DNA of 12,255 nucleotides from an uncultured Rhodopirellula sp. (GCA_913061385.1 CAJXTM010000028.1:1-12255), one strand, 5' to 3'; shown: positions 1 to 8,117, numbered from the stretch's first letter. The notes: a model not told the origin generated them from the sequence alone. Numbers and translations: made by a program.

Positions 1-1
1 C

Positions 2-451
2 ATTTCTCCCTCAGGCGACCAGTTAATGGCGACCGATGGAAAGACATTGAAAGTGTATTCGGTTTCTCAAAAGAAAGTAATCGCCACCTTCGAAGTCGCG
101 AGATCGCACGTTTCCGGGCAAGCGGCTGCTTTTTCACCTGACGGATCCAAACTGGCCACAGGTGACAGTTACGACATCGTTATCTGGGACTTGGTAAACA
201 GCCGCAAGTTGGGTGTACTGGAAGGCGACGCCATCAATTGGTCCATGTCTTTTGCACCTGACAACCGTCACCTCTTGAGCGGTGCGAACGGAGTGATTCA
301 CGTTTGGGATTGTGACCAGATGGCAAAAGTCCAAACGAATCATATCGGCAAGAGCTTTTACGTCCAAGCGATTGCTGTTAGCAACGACGGTACTCTGGTT
401 GCCGCTCCCTCGGCTTTCAAAACAGTAGCTGTCCTTGGCGCGGCACAGTAA
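2..451 (+). CDS. WD40-type beta-propeller protein, C-terminal part (5' end off the window)
   Basis: The reading frame is open from base 2, and the residues before the first internal ATG at 26 (ISPSGDQL) already read as a WD-repeat strand, so the gene starts outside the window and 26 is not a real start. About 149 residues are visible. Three to four blades can be seen, marked by the repeated pattern AFSPDGSKLATG / IVIWDL, SFAPDNRHLLSG / IHVWDC and AVSNDGTLVAA. The last blade lacks a WD dipeptide. WD40 propellers are protein-interaction platforms; in Planctomycetes they are often fused to kinase or cytochrome domains, but whatever lies N-terminal here is not visible. No catalytic residues are present, so the specific function is unknown. 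The gene ends with TAA at 449-451 and is convergent with the kinase gene. Confidence 0.85.
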   Translation: MSPSGDQLMATDGKTLKVYSVSQKKVIATFEVARSHVSGQAAAFSPDGSKLATGDSYDIVIWDLVNSRKLGVLEGDAINWSMSFAPDNRHLLSGANGVIHVWDCDQMAKVQTNHIGKSFYVQAIAVSNDGTLVAAPSAFKTVAVLGAAQ

Positions 452-516
452 CGCCCACGCATCACAGGACTAACCGAACAGTTGTCTTACCAATATCAGA
501 TCCTCTCGAACAAAAG

Positions 517-549
517 GCGGCAGAATCAAGAATAGATTCTGCTGTCCGC
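517..549 (-). terminator. Possible terminator hairpin between convergent genes
   Basis: A perfect 8-bp stem (GCAGAATC at 520-527 with GATTCTGC at 535-542) closes a 7-base loop. Three more G-C pairs can form below it across a 4-base bulge (517-519 with 547-549). On the minus strand the stem is followed at once by CCTTTTGTT, which suits intrinsic termination of the kinase gene ending at 609. On the plus strand the following bases are not a T run, so termination of the WD40 gene is less convincing. This is seen by eye; no folding energy was computed. Confidence 0.45.
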
Positions 550-608
550 GTTTCTGATCTGAAAGCAATTCGAACAATCTTAACGCAAAACCTTCTTGTG
601 AAGACGCG

Positions 609-1655
609 TCATGCTCTCTGTTTGGGAAAGGGCCTTAAACCAAGCAGCATCTCTGCTCGCTCTGACAATGGTTTTTCCACAAATTCAATGTCTGTATATT
701 CGGCAAGGTGACCGACAACCACATCGTAAACTGCTTGGCGAGCCTGGCCGGTGTCCACTTCAACACACTTATTCTTACTCTTGAAAAGTTCAACAGTGGG
801 CAGTGTCTCTTCCTTAAATGTATCGAATCTGAGCTTCAGGCTTTCGATATTATCATCAGTTCTGCCTGTGTATTTGGCCCGTCCCAGGATACGTTGCTCC
901 AGCACCTCATAGGGGCACTCGAAGTACAACATTTTTGGTAGCTCTGAATCCTTCCCAAATACATCGAACCATCCTTCCAGATTGGAAAGGGAACGCGGGA
1001 ATCCATCCAGCAGAAAGTTATTCTTTCCTGTTGTTCGGGTAATTTCTTCCATCGCTTTCTTCAGCAAAGTGACAACAACTTCGTTTGGCACCAACTTGCC
1101 CACCGCAATGTATTCCTGAATTGTTGCGGCGGTTGCTCCACCCGCATCACGTTCAGCACGAAGAAGATCCCCCGTCGACAAGTGGTTCCAACCAAGTTGT
1201 GACTCAGCAAGTTCACACATGGTTCCTTTGCCAGCTCCCGGTCCTCCAAGAACAAACACAACATTCGGCTTGGGGCACGGCAACCTTGGATCAAAGTGAT
1301 GGATCACAACCTGAGGGGCAGGAGCGACTCCCTTCTTGTAAACGTGCCAATGCTTGTTCGTCGGCGGCATCTCATCTTCGCATGTCATGTCATACGCAAG
1401 ATGTCCATCGAGTCGACAGATTCGCCAAGACTTGTAACTGTTGGAATACGAAAGCGCTGGGCTTCTCTCAGATTTCCCGTCAGCACGATCCCACGCCATT
1501 TTCCCGTTCCAGTACCCAAGACTGGAAACTGTTCCAGATTCTGATTTGATGGGTGGTGCAGTCGATGGCACGTAAAGGCCATCGACCTCGGTTAATCCCG
1601 CACCTGTCACTTCGATGAACAAATGGTTCGCTGCAAGTTCTTTCGGTTCGGCCAT
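609..1655 (-). CDS. Adenylate/UMP-CMP kinase family protein with an extra N-terminal domain
   Basis: 348 residues. The C-terminal ~215 residues form a complete nucleoside monophosphate kinase that transfers phosphate from ATP to AMP or UMP/CMP in the cytoplasm. The P-loop GGPGAGKGT is at residues 137-145, the NMP-binding STGDLLR at 160-166, DGFPRS at 217-222, and the arginine-rich GRTDDN segment at 264-269. The LID is the short form, as in UMP-CMP kinases and eukaryotic AK1, and it lacks the long or zinc-binding LID of usual bacterial Adk. Residues ~10-120 form a separate domain beginning with VTGAGLTEVDGLYVP and ending with a PPTNKHWHVYKKG segment. It resembles, from memory, a small Trp/Gly-rich domain common in protist proteins. 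No signal peptide is seen. The start is supported by a weak AAGAAG six to eleven bases upstream of ATG. AMP versus UMP/CMP preference cannot be settled, so no symbol is given. Confidence 0.88.
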   Translation of the reverse strand: MAEPKELAANHLFIEVTGAGLTEVDGLYVPSTAPPIKSESGTVSSLGYWNGKMAWDRADGKSERSPALSYSNSYKSWRICRLDGHLAYDMTCEDEMPPTNKHWHVYKKGVAPAPQVVIHHFDPRLPCPKPNVVFVLGGPGAGKGTMCELAESQLGWNHLSTGDLLRAERDAGGATAATIQEYIAVGKLVPNEVVVTLLKKAMEEITRTTGKNNFLLDGFPRSLSNLEGWFDVFGKDSELPKMLYFECPYEVLEQRILGRAKYTGRTDDNIESLKLRFDTFKEETLPTVELFKSKNKCVEVDTGQARQAVYDVVVGHLAEYTDIEFVEKPLSERAEMLLGLRPFPKQRA

Positions 1656-2065
1656 TCGATCTTCTTTGCGAGAATTGACGAAGTGAAGAGGTGCGTTTGT
1701 CGGTTACTGCATCCAGCCAAGAGGCAGGATATTCCCATCATTTTCAGGTTCTGAAAAGGGTCCGACCAAGCCACGGGAACCAAAACCTCAAAGTACTTGA
1801 TTGGTATTTTCGGCCCCAATTGGCACCAATCATAGCGACTGATCAGTTGATAGAAAGAACCAACTCGCTTGGCCCAGCGAATAGGAGATAATGCAAAGAT
1901 AAGTTATTCTATTTGTTTGCACTCCCGATTGGCGGTATTACCCGGGCAGTACAGCGACCATTCCAGTTGGAGCAACACAGTCATTCGGCATCGATGACTC
2001 ACCACCCTTATCGTATTTAGGCCTGACTTCGTTGCCAATGAGGTAATGGTCGCAATGCGTTGCCG
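1656..2065. other. Intergenic stretch with no convincing gene
   Basis: This 410-base gap separates the kinase start from the end of the repeat gene, both on the minus strand. No open frame here shows a recognisable family. One minus-strand stretch (about 1938-2069) reads for some 44 codons with protein-like composition (including DHYLIGNEVRPKYDKGGESS) before a TAA, but it has no start of its own and may be a gene remnant. Promoter elements for the kinase must lie somewhere here if it is transcribed alone; none was clear by eye. Confidence 0.5.
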
Positions 2066-2760
2066 TTATTTCGCTCTCTGTTGGATCACTTGCTCGACTT
2101 GGGATCGACTGAGCGTCTTGCTGAAATCAACGAGATACAACTCGCAGGAACGACACAAGTAGGAATCAAAGAACTCTGCCTGATCGTCCGTGATGGTTCC
2201 GGTGGAGTTGAGTTGTCTTGTTATTTTCTCAACATCAAAAGCACGTTTCCCACGGTATTCACCGATGCGTTTCTGGCAATGCAGAGAGAGTTCTAGACCA
2301 CGGCCAACCCGATTCAATGATTGTAACTGGTTCACAGAGAGATCCCCCAACCCCGATAAATCAAGATACTCAACTCGACTCAAGCTCTCCGCTTGTGCAT
2401 CTGTGATTGAAGAGACATTCCGCAAATTGATCGCAAAAGGGGGATGTCTCATCAGAGTCTCTACTTGCTCATCGGTGATCGATGTTAACCCACCCAAACC
2501 CCGTGAAGGCACGTTACTGAGCATTTCCGCCTGTGCATCAGTCATGTGTTTGATGCCATTTAAGAAAAGGTGTTGGTCCACCTTGCTCAATTTTCCTACT
2601 TGCCTGTCTGTGATGGACTGCAAACCGGATAAGTCCAACCATTCTACCCTTACACAATGCCGCTGCCTGCTCATCAGTGATGGATTGCAAGCCGGGTAAG
2701 ACTAGTATGTTCACACTGCCCGTCAAGAAACAAAATCCACCTTCCAGTATTCACGCTGCC
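2066..2760 (-). pseudogene. Leucine-rich-repeat ('SITDEQ' type) protein gene, frameshifted
   Basis: The main open part (2066-2674, 202 residues) has five imperfect repeats of 22-24 residues at residues 10-31, 32-54, 55-76, 77-100 and 101-122. The pattern is roughly V-x-x-L-x-L-x-G-L-x-S-I-T-D-x-Q-x-x-x-L-S-x. A divergent tail follows, with one more ITDDQAEFF at 161-169. One further clear repeat (ILVLPGLQSITDEQAAALCK) lies just upstream in another frame. The two frames meet at the CCC run at 2647-2649, where losing one base restores a continuous repeat. Upstream of 2726 that second frame is soon stopped by TGA, and no start with a signal peptide is found. Such repeats form curved interaction surfaces and are frequent in Planctomycetes and Verrucomicrobia. 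It is either a true pseudogene or a gene carrying sequencing errors; the upstream boundary is uncertain. Confidence 0.65.
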
Positions 2761-2777
2761 CTTTGCCTGCATCTCTA

Positions 2778-2794
2778 CGCCCGATCGCCGGGCG
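2778..2794. promoter_or_regulatory. GC-rich inverted repeat between divergent genes
   Basis: CGCCCG (2778-2783) and CGGGCG (2789-2794) are perfect 6-bp inverted arms around a 5-base spacer. The site lies in the divergent gap between the broken repeat gene (-) and the PQQ-like gene (+), about 140 bases before the latter's start. It could be an operator or an RNA hairpin, but six GC-rich base pairs can easily arise by chance. Confidence 0.2.
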
Positions 2795-2932
2795 ACCAAG
2801 ATCCCAGACAACGGCGAACAATGGAAATTTTCGTTGTCGGTTCGCTGACGTACAGGAGCACACCGCAGCACGCCACGACCGCATCATCAGTTATAATTCA
2901 GCTCGGTTACAACTTGTCGTAAGGGACCAAAA

Positions 2933-4489
2933 ATGCGAATCATCCTTCTGGGCGTTTATCTATTTTCAGGCATCATTTCAGCGAGCGCATCCGAGCTTTC
3001 ATGGTGGCAATTTCTTGGCCCACACGGCACAAACATCGCGAACACAACAGACTTGCCGTTGAAATGGAATGATGAACAGGGGGTGGCATGGAAAACAGCA
3101 ATCCATGGGCGAGGTTGGTCGTCCCCTGTTATCCGCGAGAATCAGGTTTGGATGACCACCTCAAGCGTTGACGGAAAGAAACTGTATGCCGTTTGCGTCG
3201 ACCGGATTACGGGACAGATCATTCATGATCGCAAGATCTTTGATGTGAGTGATCCCCAAAAAATCAGCAATGCAAACACCTATGCCACACCAACCCCGGT
3301 GACGGATGGTAATCGTGTATTTGTTCATTTCGGCACGTATGGCACAGCTTGCCTGAACCCAGAAACAGCTGACATCATCTGGAGTCGTCGCGATTTGAAA
3401 TGTGATCACGAAACGAATGCAGGCCCAGCAAGCTCGCCAACGCTTGTTGGTGAAAATCTTGTTTTTCACGTGGATGGACGAGACGTGCAATACATCATTG
3501 CACTCTCGAAAGTTGATGGAAAAACTGTCTGGAAAACCGAGCGGTCCTTTGACTATTCAGACGTGCCTGTCAATCAGCGAAAAGCCTACAGCATGCCGGG
3601 TGTGATTCAGACCAGCACAGGAAAGCAGATGGTCAGCACCGCCGCACAAGGTGTCTACGCCTATGATCTCAACGGCAAAGAACGATGGCGTGTCCGTCAC
3701 AAAGGCTGGTCTGTTTTTCCGCGTCCCATCGGCGGTCATGGGTTGGTTTTTACAATCGTGGACCGCGACTACCCAGAGTTATGGGCTATTCGCGATGATG
3801 GCAAAGGCGATGTCACCACCACACATGTGGCTTGGAAAGTAACTCGTGGCATGCCCGCCAGATGCACGCCACTGCTCATCGGCGATTTACTTTATTTGGT
3901 CAATCACGAAGGAATCATGACCTGTCTCGAATCAGAAACCGGCAAAACCGTGTGGAAGCAAAGATTGCCAGGCAAATACTCGGCGACTCCCATTCACACC
4001 AACGAACGAATCTACCTTTTCAACGAAGACGCACATTGCACGATCATTCAACCGGGGCGTAAATTCCAAACCATATCGGAGAGTTCCCTCGATCCACAAC
4101 AACTGTTGGCTACCCCTGCGGTGGATAGTAACGCTTTCATCGTCCGCACCGCCGGATTTCTATACCGGATAAGAGATGGTGCGAAGCGGAAAGAGACTTC
4201 TACCGCCAAAAACGAATTTGTCGGATCATGGGATATCGGGCGACCAGAGTCCGGAGGAAAACCAAAATTCATCATGACCCTGAAAGCTGATTACTCCGCT
4301 ACCAAAAGCCATGTTCCCAACGCCACTGGCCAATGGAAAATGGTCAATGGCGAAGCGCAAGTTATCTGGAGCGATGGTTGGCGAGACATTATCCGCAAAG
4401 ACGGAAAACGTTTTCGCAAGATTGCCTTCGATCCTGGATCAGACTTCAATGCACCTGCGAACAATACAGACAACGCAAGCAAGCAGTAA
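2933..4489 (+). CDS. Secreted PQQ-like beta-propeller protein with extra C-terminal domain
   Basis: 518 residues. Residues 1-20 form a short signal peptide (hydrophobic LLGVYLFSGIISASAS), so the protein is exported. Residues ~22-410 are PQQ/quinoprotein-like propeller blades: the opening WWQFLGPHGTNIANT motif, WSSPVI, YATPTPV, ASSPTL, TGKTVWKQRLPG and YSATPI are the usual blade signatures. I see no clear set of PQQ- or calcium-binding residues, and many planctomycetal members are probably non-enzymatic, so dehydrogenase activity is not claimed. From residue ~429 a separate ~90-residue domain begins with FVGSWDIG, includes GQWKMVNGEAQVIWSDGWRD, and ends in a low-complexity Asn/Ala tail. It looks like a small beta-rich module found in other planctomycetal secreted proteins. 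The start is supported by AAGGGA at 2921-2926, six bases before ATG. It is transcribed away from the broken repeat gene and stands alone. Confidence 0.88.
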   Translation: MRIILLGVYLFSGIISASASELSWWQFLGPHGTNIANTTDLPLKWNDEQGVAWKTAIHGRGWSSPVIRENQVWMTTSSVDGKKLYAVCVDRITGQIIHDRKIFDVSDPQKISNANTYATPTPVTDGNRVFVHFGTYGTACLNPETADIIWSRRDLKCDHETNAGPASSPTLVGENLVFHVDGRDVQYIIALSKVDGKTVWKTERSFDYSDVPVNQRKAYSMPGVIQTSTGKQMVSTAAQGVYAYDLNGKERWRVRHKGWSVFPRPIGGHGLVFTIVDRDYPELWAIRDDGKGDVTTTHVAWKVTRGMPARCTPLLIGDLLYLVNHEGIMTCLESETGKTVWKQRLPGKYSATPIHTNERIYLFNEDAHCTIIQPGRKFQTISESSLDPQQLLATPAVDSNAFIVRTAGFLYRIRDGAKRKETSTAKNEFVGSWDIGRPESGGKPKFIMTLKADYSATKSHVPNATGQWKMVNGEAQVIWSDGWRDIIRKDGKRFRKIAFDPGSDFNAPANNTDNASKQ

Positions 4490-5030
4490 ATCCCTACTTT
4501 CGTGGTACGACGACGTACAAGAGCACAAACGACGCCGTTTTCAAGTCGAAAACTGTCATCCACAGGGAATCTCAACTGGGCAGTTACCCCAACGATCACG
4601 AACTGCGTTTTGAATATCAAGCACAAGACGTGAAACCTGCTTACCTGAAGCAGATCCCATCCGATTCATTCACCGACAAGCGCCTCATCTATCGACGCAC
4701 TCATGAGGATTACCTGCAGGCCCCAATCGCAAAGATGACGCTGGTCGCACCCACTTATCCGCCAACCCCGGTGATGATCTGAGAATTCGCTTGGGATTAC
4801 CGTCAGCTGACTGTGGCTTTATCACAACCTTGCATGGATGCCAAGCATGCCATTGGCATCTCCCTTGCTGTGAATGCACATGCCCTCCTGAAAATGCTTT
4901 TTTTCCGACAACATACTGAGACTGTTAGGCCCACACTTTGACCATGAATTTATCGCAACAATGTTGCGGTATCCTGGTAAGGGCGTGGTGATCAACAAGC
5001 TTGGCAGCTTCATTCTGAAATGAGGACAAA
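4490..5030. other. Intergenic stretch with a possible coding remnant
   Basis: 541 bases separate the PQQ-like gene from the phosphatase gene. From 4490 to about 4782 one plus-strand frame stays open and reads as a plausible polar protein segment (FRGTTTYKSTNDAVFK ... LRFEYQAQDVKPAYLKQIPS) up to a TGA. It has no start codon of its own after the stop of the PQQ-like gene: the only ATG in this frame (4333) is inside that gene. I recognise no family and treat it as a possible remnant. From 4783 to 4950 I see nothing of note; a palindrome lies at 4954-4968. Confidence 0.4.
4954..4968. promoter_or_regulatory. Perfect 15-bp palindrome upstream of the phosphatase gene
   Basis: CGCAACA and TGTTGCG are perfect 7-bp inverted arms around one central base. 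The site ends 62 bases before the ATG at 5031. A TTGACC hexamer at 4938-4943 lies just upstream and could be a -35 element, but I could not place a good -10 at normal spacing. The shape suits an operator for a dimeric repressor or activator. The regulator is unknown and no second copy was noticed in the window. Confidence 0.4.
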
Positions 5031-5930
5031 ATGACACACAGTCTGCTAGCTACTCTGTCCCCTGGTCCTCTCGATATCGTCGGTGATGTACATGGTGAAA
5101 TTGATCCATTGCTCTCACTGATGCATCATCTCGGATACAACAAAGACGGATGGCATCCGAACAATCGCAAGCTTGTCTTTGTTGGTGATCTTACGGACCG
5201 CGGACCTGATAGCTTGGCCGTTGTAAATCTTGTGCAGACACTGACAGAAGCACGACGGGCACAGTGCGTACTCGGAAACCACGAATTGAATATCCTGCTC
5301 GAGCAACGAAAACACGATAATGGATGGTTCTATGGGGAAGAATTTTCAGACAACGGTTACATCGTTCCACAAAGACTTGCCAACGACACGAGTCGTAATC
5401 GAGTGCTCAAATTTTTCCGGTCGCTACCGATCGCTCTGGAGCGTGAAGATCTGCGTGTGATCCATGCTTGTTGGCACACAGCAATGACACAGTCACTTAA
5501 GGCGAGCACAGACGCAATCACTCTTATTGATCAGCATGCTGATCTCATCACAAAACGCATCGAGCACTCTGGCCTCGACCAAGTTGACACTTCACTGGAG
5601 CACCAAAACCAGAATCCTGTCCGAAGGCTTACATCAGGTCCAGAAGCACGAATTTGCCCTCCCTTTTTCGCAAGTGGAAAAACGAGGCATGAACAACGTG
5701 TCCACTGGTGGAATGACCACAAGGGAATATTTTGCGTCTTCGGTCATTACTCCATCGCCGATGGTAAACCACGGGGCAACGATTCATCATTCTGCATTGA
5801 CTATGGTGTTGGCAAACGTTGGACTGAACGTCGAAACGGAACGACGAGCGGATTCGCATTAAAGCTTGCTGCCCTGCGATGGCCCGAGAAGTTGGTCGTT
5901 TTCGATGAGGGAGAATCGAAACAACTCTGA
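5031..5930 (+). CDS. PPP-family metallophosphatase (calcineurin-like, ApaH/PrpE-like)
   Basis: 299 residues, cytoplasmic (no signal peptide). The metal-binding motifs of the phosphoprotein phosphatase superfamily are in order: GDVHG at 18-22 (D19, H21), GDLTDRGPD at 52-60 (D53), GNHE at 82-85 (N83, H84), H145 in RVIHACWH, and H239 in FGHY. The set is complete, so a dinuclear-metal phosphoesterase is expected. GDxTDRGPDS together with GNHE is typical of the branch holding diadenosine tetraphosphatase ApaH, PrpE and bacterial serine/threonine phosphatases; the substrate cannot be chosen from sequence. The ~90 residues between H145 and H239 are longer than in minimal lambda-type phosphatases. 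The C-terminal part has SSFCIDYGVGKRW, the usual substrate-pocket strand. The start is supported by GAGGA at 5022-5026, four bases before ATG. It appears to be a single-gene unit with a palindrome upstream. Confidence 0.9.
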   Translation: MTHSLLATLSPGPLDIVGDVHGEIDPLLSLMHHLGYNKDGWHPNNRKLVFVGDLTDRGPDSLAVVNLVQTLTEARRAQCVLGNHELNILLEQRKHDNGWFYGEEFSDNGYIVPQRLANDTSRNRVLKFFRSLPIALEREDLRVIHACWHTAMTQSLKASTDAITLIDQHADLITKRIEHSGLDQVDTSLEHQNQNPVRRLTSGPEARICPPFFASGKTRHEQRVHWWNDHKGIFCVFGHYSIADGKPRGNDSSFCIDYGVGKRWTERRNGTTSGFALKLAALRWPEKLVVFDEGESKQL

Positions 5931-6182
5931 CGTTCCGCAACCTCGAGACATGGCCATCGTGAGGGCCAAAACTTGGAAGTAGCCGACGAGGTGCGGCAAA
6001 TTGTGATCTTGATTCCGAGATCGCAGCAAGTGAAATGTTTCGGAGACTTGGTTACACTGGAATGGTGTCGTCTTCAGGCCTGCAGAATCCACCCCTTGGT
6101 CCTAACTCCTGCAGAATGCACATCACAAATGCGGGCATGAATCCCGACGTTTCTCCCCTGCCCTTCCACCCTTCCCTGTAAC

Positions 6183-8117
6183 ATGATTTCGCGATCACCG
6201 AAGTTCGCGTTCGCCATCCTGCTGATACCTCTGCTGGGGATGATGACACAGACTCAGTCCGCGAGGGCTGATGAAGATGTTGTGATGTCTGATTCAGCAG
6301 TGGTTGGATTCTTACGAGAATATTGTCTGGAATGTCACAACACTCAGGAAGCAGAATCTGGACTTGATTTGAGCGCATTTTCCAAAGCTGCTGACATCAC
6401 AAAATCTGTAGCAGCGTGGAACCAAATTGCTGCCCGTGTAGGCGATCGGCAAATGCCACCGGCGGATAGCAAGATGCCTGAACCGGAAACAAGAACACAA
6501 TTCGTCCGCTGGATCCAAAGCACCCTATCCAAGCACATCTGTGATGATGGTGTTACGGCAGGGCAACCTGTTATCCGACGCATGAACCGGACCGAGTACG
6601 CTAACACCGTCCGCGATCTATTGGGGATACCCATCAATGCGGGACACGCCTTACCGAATGATGGCGCTGGTGGAGAAGGTTTTGACAACGCTGCTGAAAT
6701 ATTGTTTGTCTCACCAATTTATGCAGAGAAGTATCTACAAGCTGCCAAAACAGCAATCGGCCATGCGTTGAAAGATCCTACCGATCGGCAGCGTCTGATT
6801 GTGGCTTCTCCGAAAGAGGGACAAACGCCGAACCAGGCTGCTCGCCTTGTTCTTGCTAACTTTTTGCCACGAGCATTTCGCCGTCCTGTTAGCAAGATCG
6901 AAATTGACGAGTACGCCGCATTGTTCAACAAGGATTTTGCTGTGGACCAATCCTACGACAGTGCAGTTGAATTCGCATTAATAGCCGCCATGGTTTCACC
7001 AAAATTTCTGTTCCTGTATGAGCAACCAAGTGCCCCCGGCAACCAAACCTTGGTCTCTCATCACGAGATCGCTTCACGTTTGTCATATTTTTTGTGGGCA
7101 TCCATGCCTGATCAGGAACTAATGCAATTAGCCGATGAAAAAAAGCTACACGATGTTGACGTGCTCACAACACAAGTAAAACGCATGTTACGAAGCGAGG
7201 TAGACTCGCGAGGTTTGCGACGTGATTCGAAAGTGCGTGGCTTCGCATCAAGCTTCATTGAACAGTGGCTCGGAACACGTGCACTCGGACGAGAGTTCAA
7301 GCCAGATACCTCGGTTGCGCCGCGTTACGATTCTGAGTTGGAAGGTGGGATGAAGTATGAACCTATTTTCTTTTTTGAGGATCTACTATCTGACAATCGT
7401 TCGCTGCTGAACCTGATTGATTCTGATTTCACATACGTGAATCGGCGATTGGCTAACCACTATGGCGTTCGCGGCGAATTCCGCGAGCAACCAAAGCGGG
7501 TCACATTGAAGGAGAGTGACAGGCGTGGAGGCTTACTGGGAATGGGCGCGGTGTTGGCCGTAAGCTCTTTACCACACCGAACCAGTCCCGTACTGCGAGG
7601 CAAATGGATTCTTGACACCATGCTGGGAACCCCACCGCCACCCCCACCCCCTGATGTGCCAGTACTCGAAGAGGCGACCAACAAATCTGGTAAGTTCAAA
7701 TCGCTTCGAGAACAACTTGAAAGTCATCGGTCGAACCCAACATGCGCGTCGTGTCACAACGCGATGGATCCACTTGGTTTCGGATTAGAGAATTACGATG
7801 TCCTCGGTAGCTGGAGAACTGAGGCGGGCGGCACACCGATCGACGCATCGGGCAGCCTGCCAGACGGAAAAGAGTTCGACGGGCCAAAAGAACTCAAACA
7901 AATGCTGCTGAATCGCAAAGATCAGTTCGCCCGGAATTTGACGCGAAAAATGTTAGGTTATTCATTGGGTCGCAGCCTGACCGCTGAAGACAATTGTGTT
8001 ATCGACTCAATTGCTGAAAAGCTCGCCAAGGAAGACTACCGAACCCAAACCTTGATTGTCGAGATCGTCAAAAGTGTTCCATTTCGATATAAACAGGTCA
8101 CACTCCCTGCCAAATGA
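6183..8117 (+). CDS. Secreted c-type haem protein with DUF1587/1595/1592/1588/1585 domains
   Basis: 644 residues. A signal peptide covers residues 1-29 (FAFAILLIPLLGMM, then ARA-D). The first haem site is CLECH at 48-52, in a PSD1-like cytochrome region with RQMPP at 89-93 as a probable axial-ligand loop. The DUF order is inferred from landmarks: DUF1587 around 132-195 (RMNRTEYANTVRDLLGI), DUF1595 around 215-280 (FLPRAFRRPVS), DUF1592 around 288-420 (EIASRLSYFLWASMPD), DUF1588 around 440-545 (the family's GTPPPPPPP stretch at 482-490 and a second haem site CASCH at 521-525), and DUF1585 around 570-640. The domains look complete. Planctomycetal proteins of this kind are thought to be exported redox proteins; their reaction is not established. 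No good ribosome binding site precedes the ATG, and the start was chosen because it gives a proper signal peptide. It is the first gene of an operon with the DUF1552 gene. Confidence 0.93.
   Translation: MISRSPKFAFAILLIPLLGMMTQTQSARADEDVVMSDSAVVGFLREYCLECHNTQEAESGLDLSAFSKAADITKSVAAWNQIAARVGDRQMPPADSKMPEPETRTQFVRWIQSTLSKHICDDGVTAGQPVIRRMNRTEYANTVRDLLGIPINAGHALPNDGAGGEGFDNAAEILFVSPIYAEKYLQAAKTAIGHALKDPTDRQRLIVASPKEGQTPNQAARLVLANFLPRAFRRPVSKIEIDEYAALFNKDFAVDQSYDSAVEFALIAAMVSPKFLFLYEQPSAPGNQTLVSHHEIASRLSYFLWASMPDQELMQLADEKKLHDVDVLTTQVKRMLRSEVDSRGLRRDSKVRGFASSFIEQWLGTRALGREFKPDTSVAPRYDSELEGGMKYEPIFFFEDLLSDNRSLLNLIDSDFTYVNRRLANHYGVRGEFREQPKRVTLKESDRRGGLLGMGAVLAVSSLPHRTSPVLRGKWILDTMLGTPPPPPPPDVPVLEEATNKSGKFKSLREQLESHRSNPTCASCHNAMDPLGFGLENYDVLGSWRTEAGGTPIDASGSLPDGKEFDGPKELKQMLLNRKDQFARNLTRKMLGYSLGRSLTAEDNCVIDSIAEKLAKEDYRTQTLIVEIVKSVPFRYKQVTLPAK

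Noticed and set aside
1085..1549. A 154-codon plus-strand open frame
   Set aside because: It is antisense to the kinase gene, whose P-loop and NMP-binding motifs lie in the minus-strand frame over these bases.
5951..5970. Small inverted repeat TGGCC/GGCCA before the haem protein gene
   Set aside because: Only five base pairs with an eight-base loop and no T run; too weak to call. The rest of 5931-6182 shows nothing clear.
7630..7653. Run of proline codons (PPPPPPP) in the haem protein, looking like a simple-sequence repeat or slippage site
   Set aside because: A GTPPPPPPP stretch is a normal signature of the DUF1588 region in this family.
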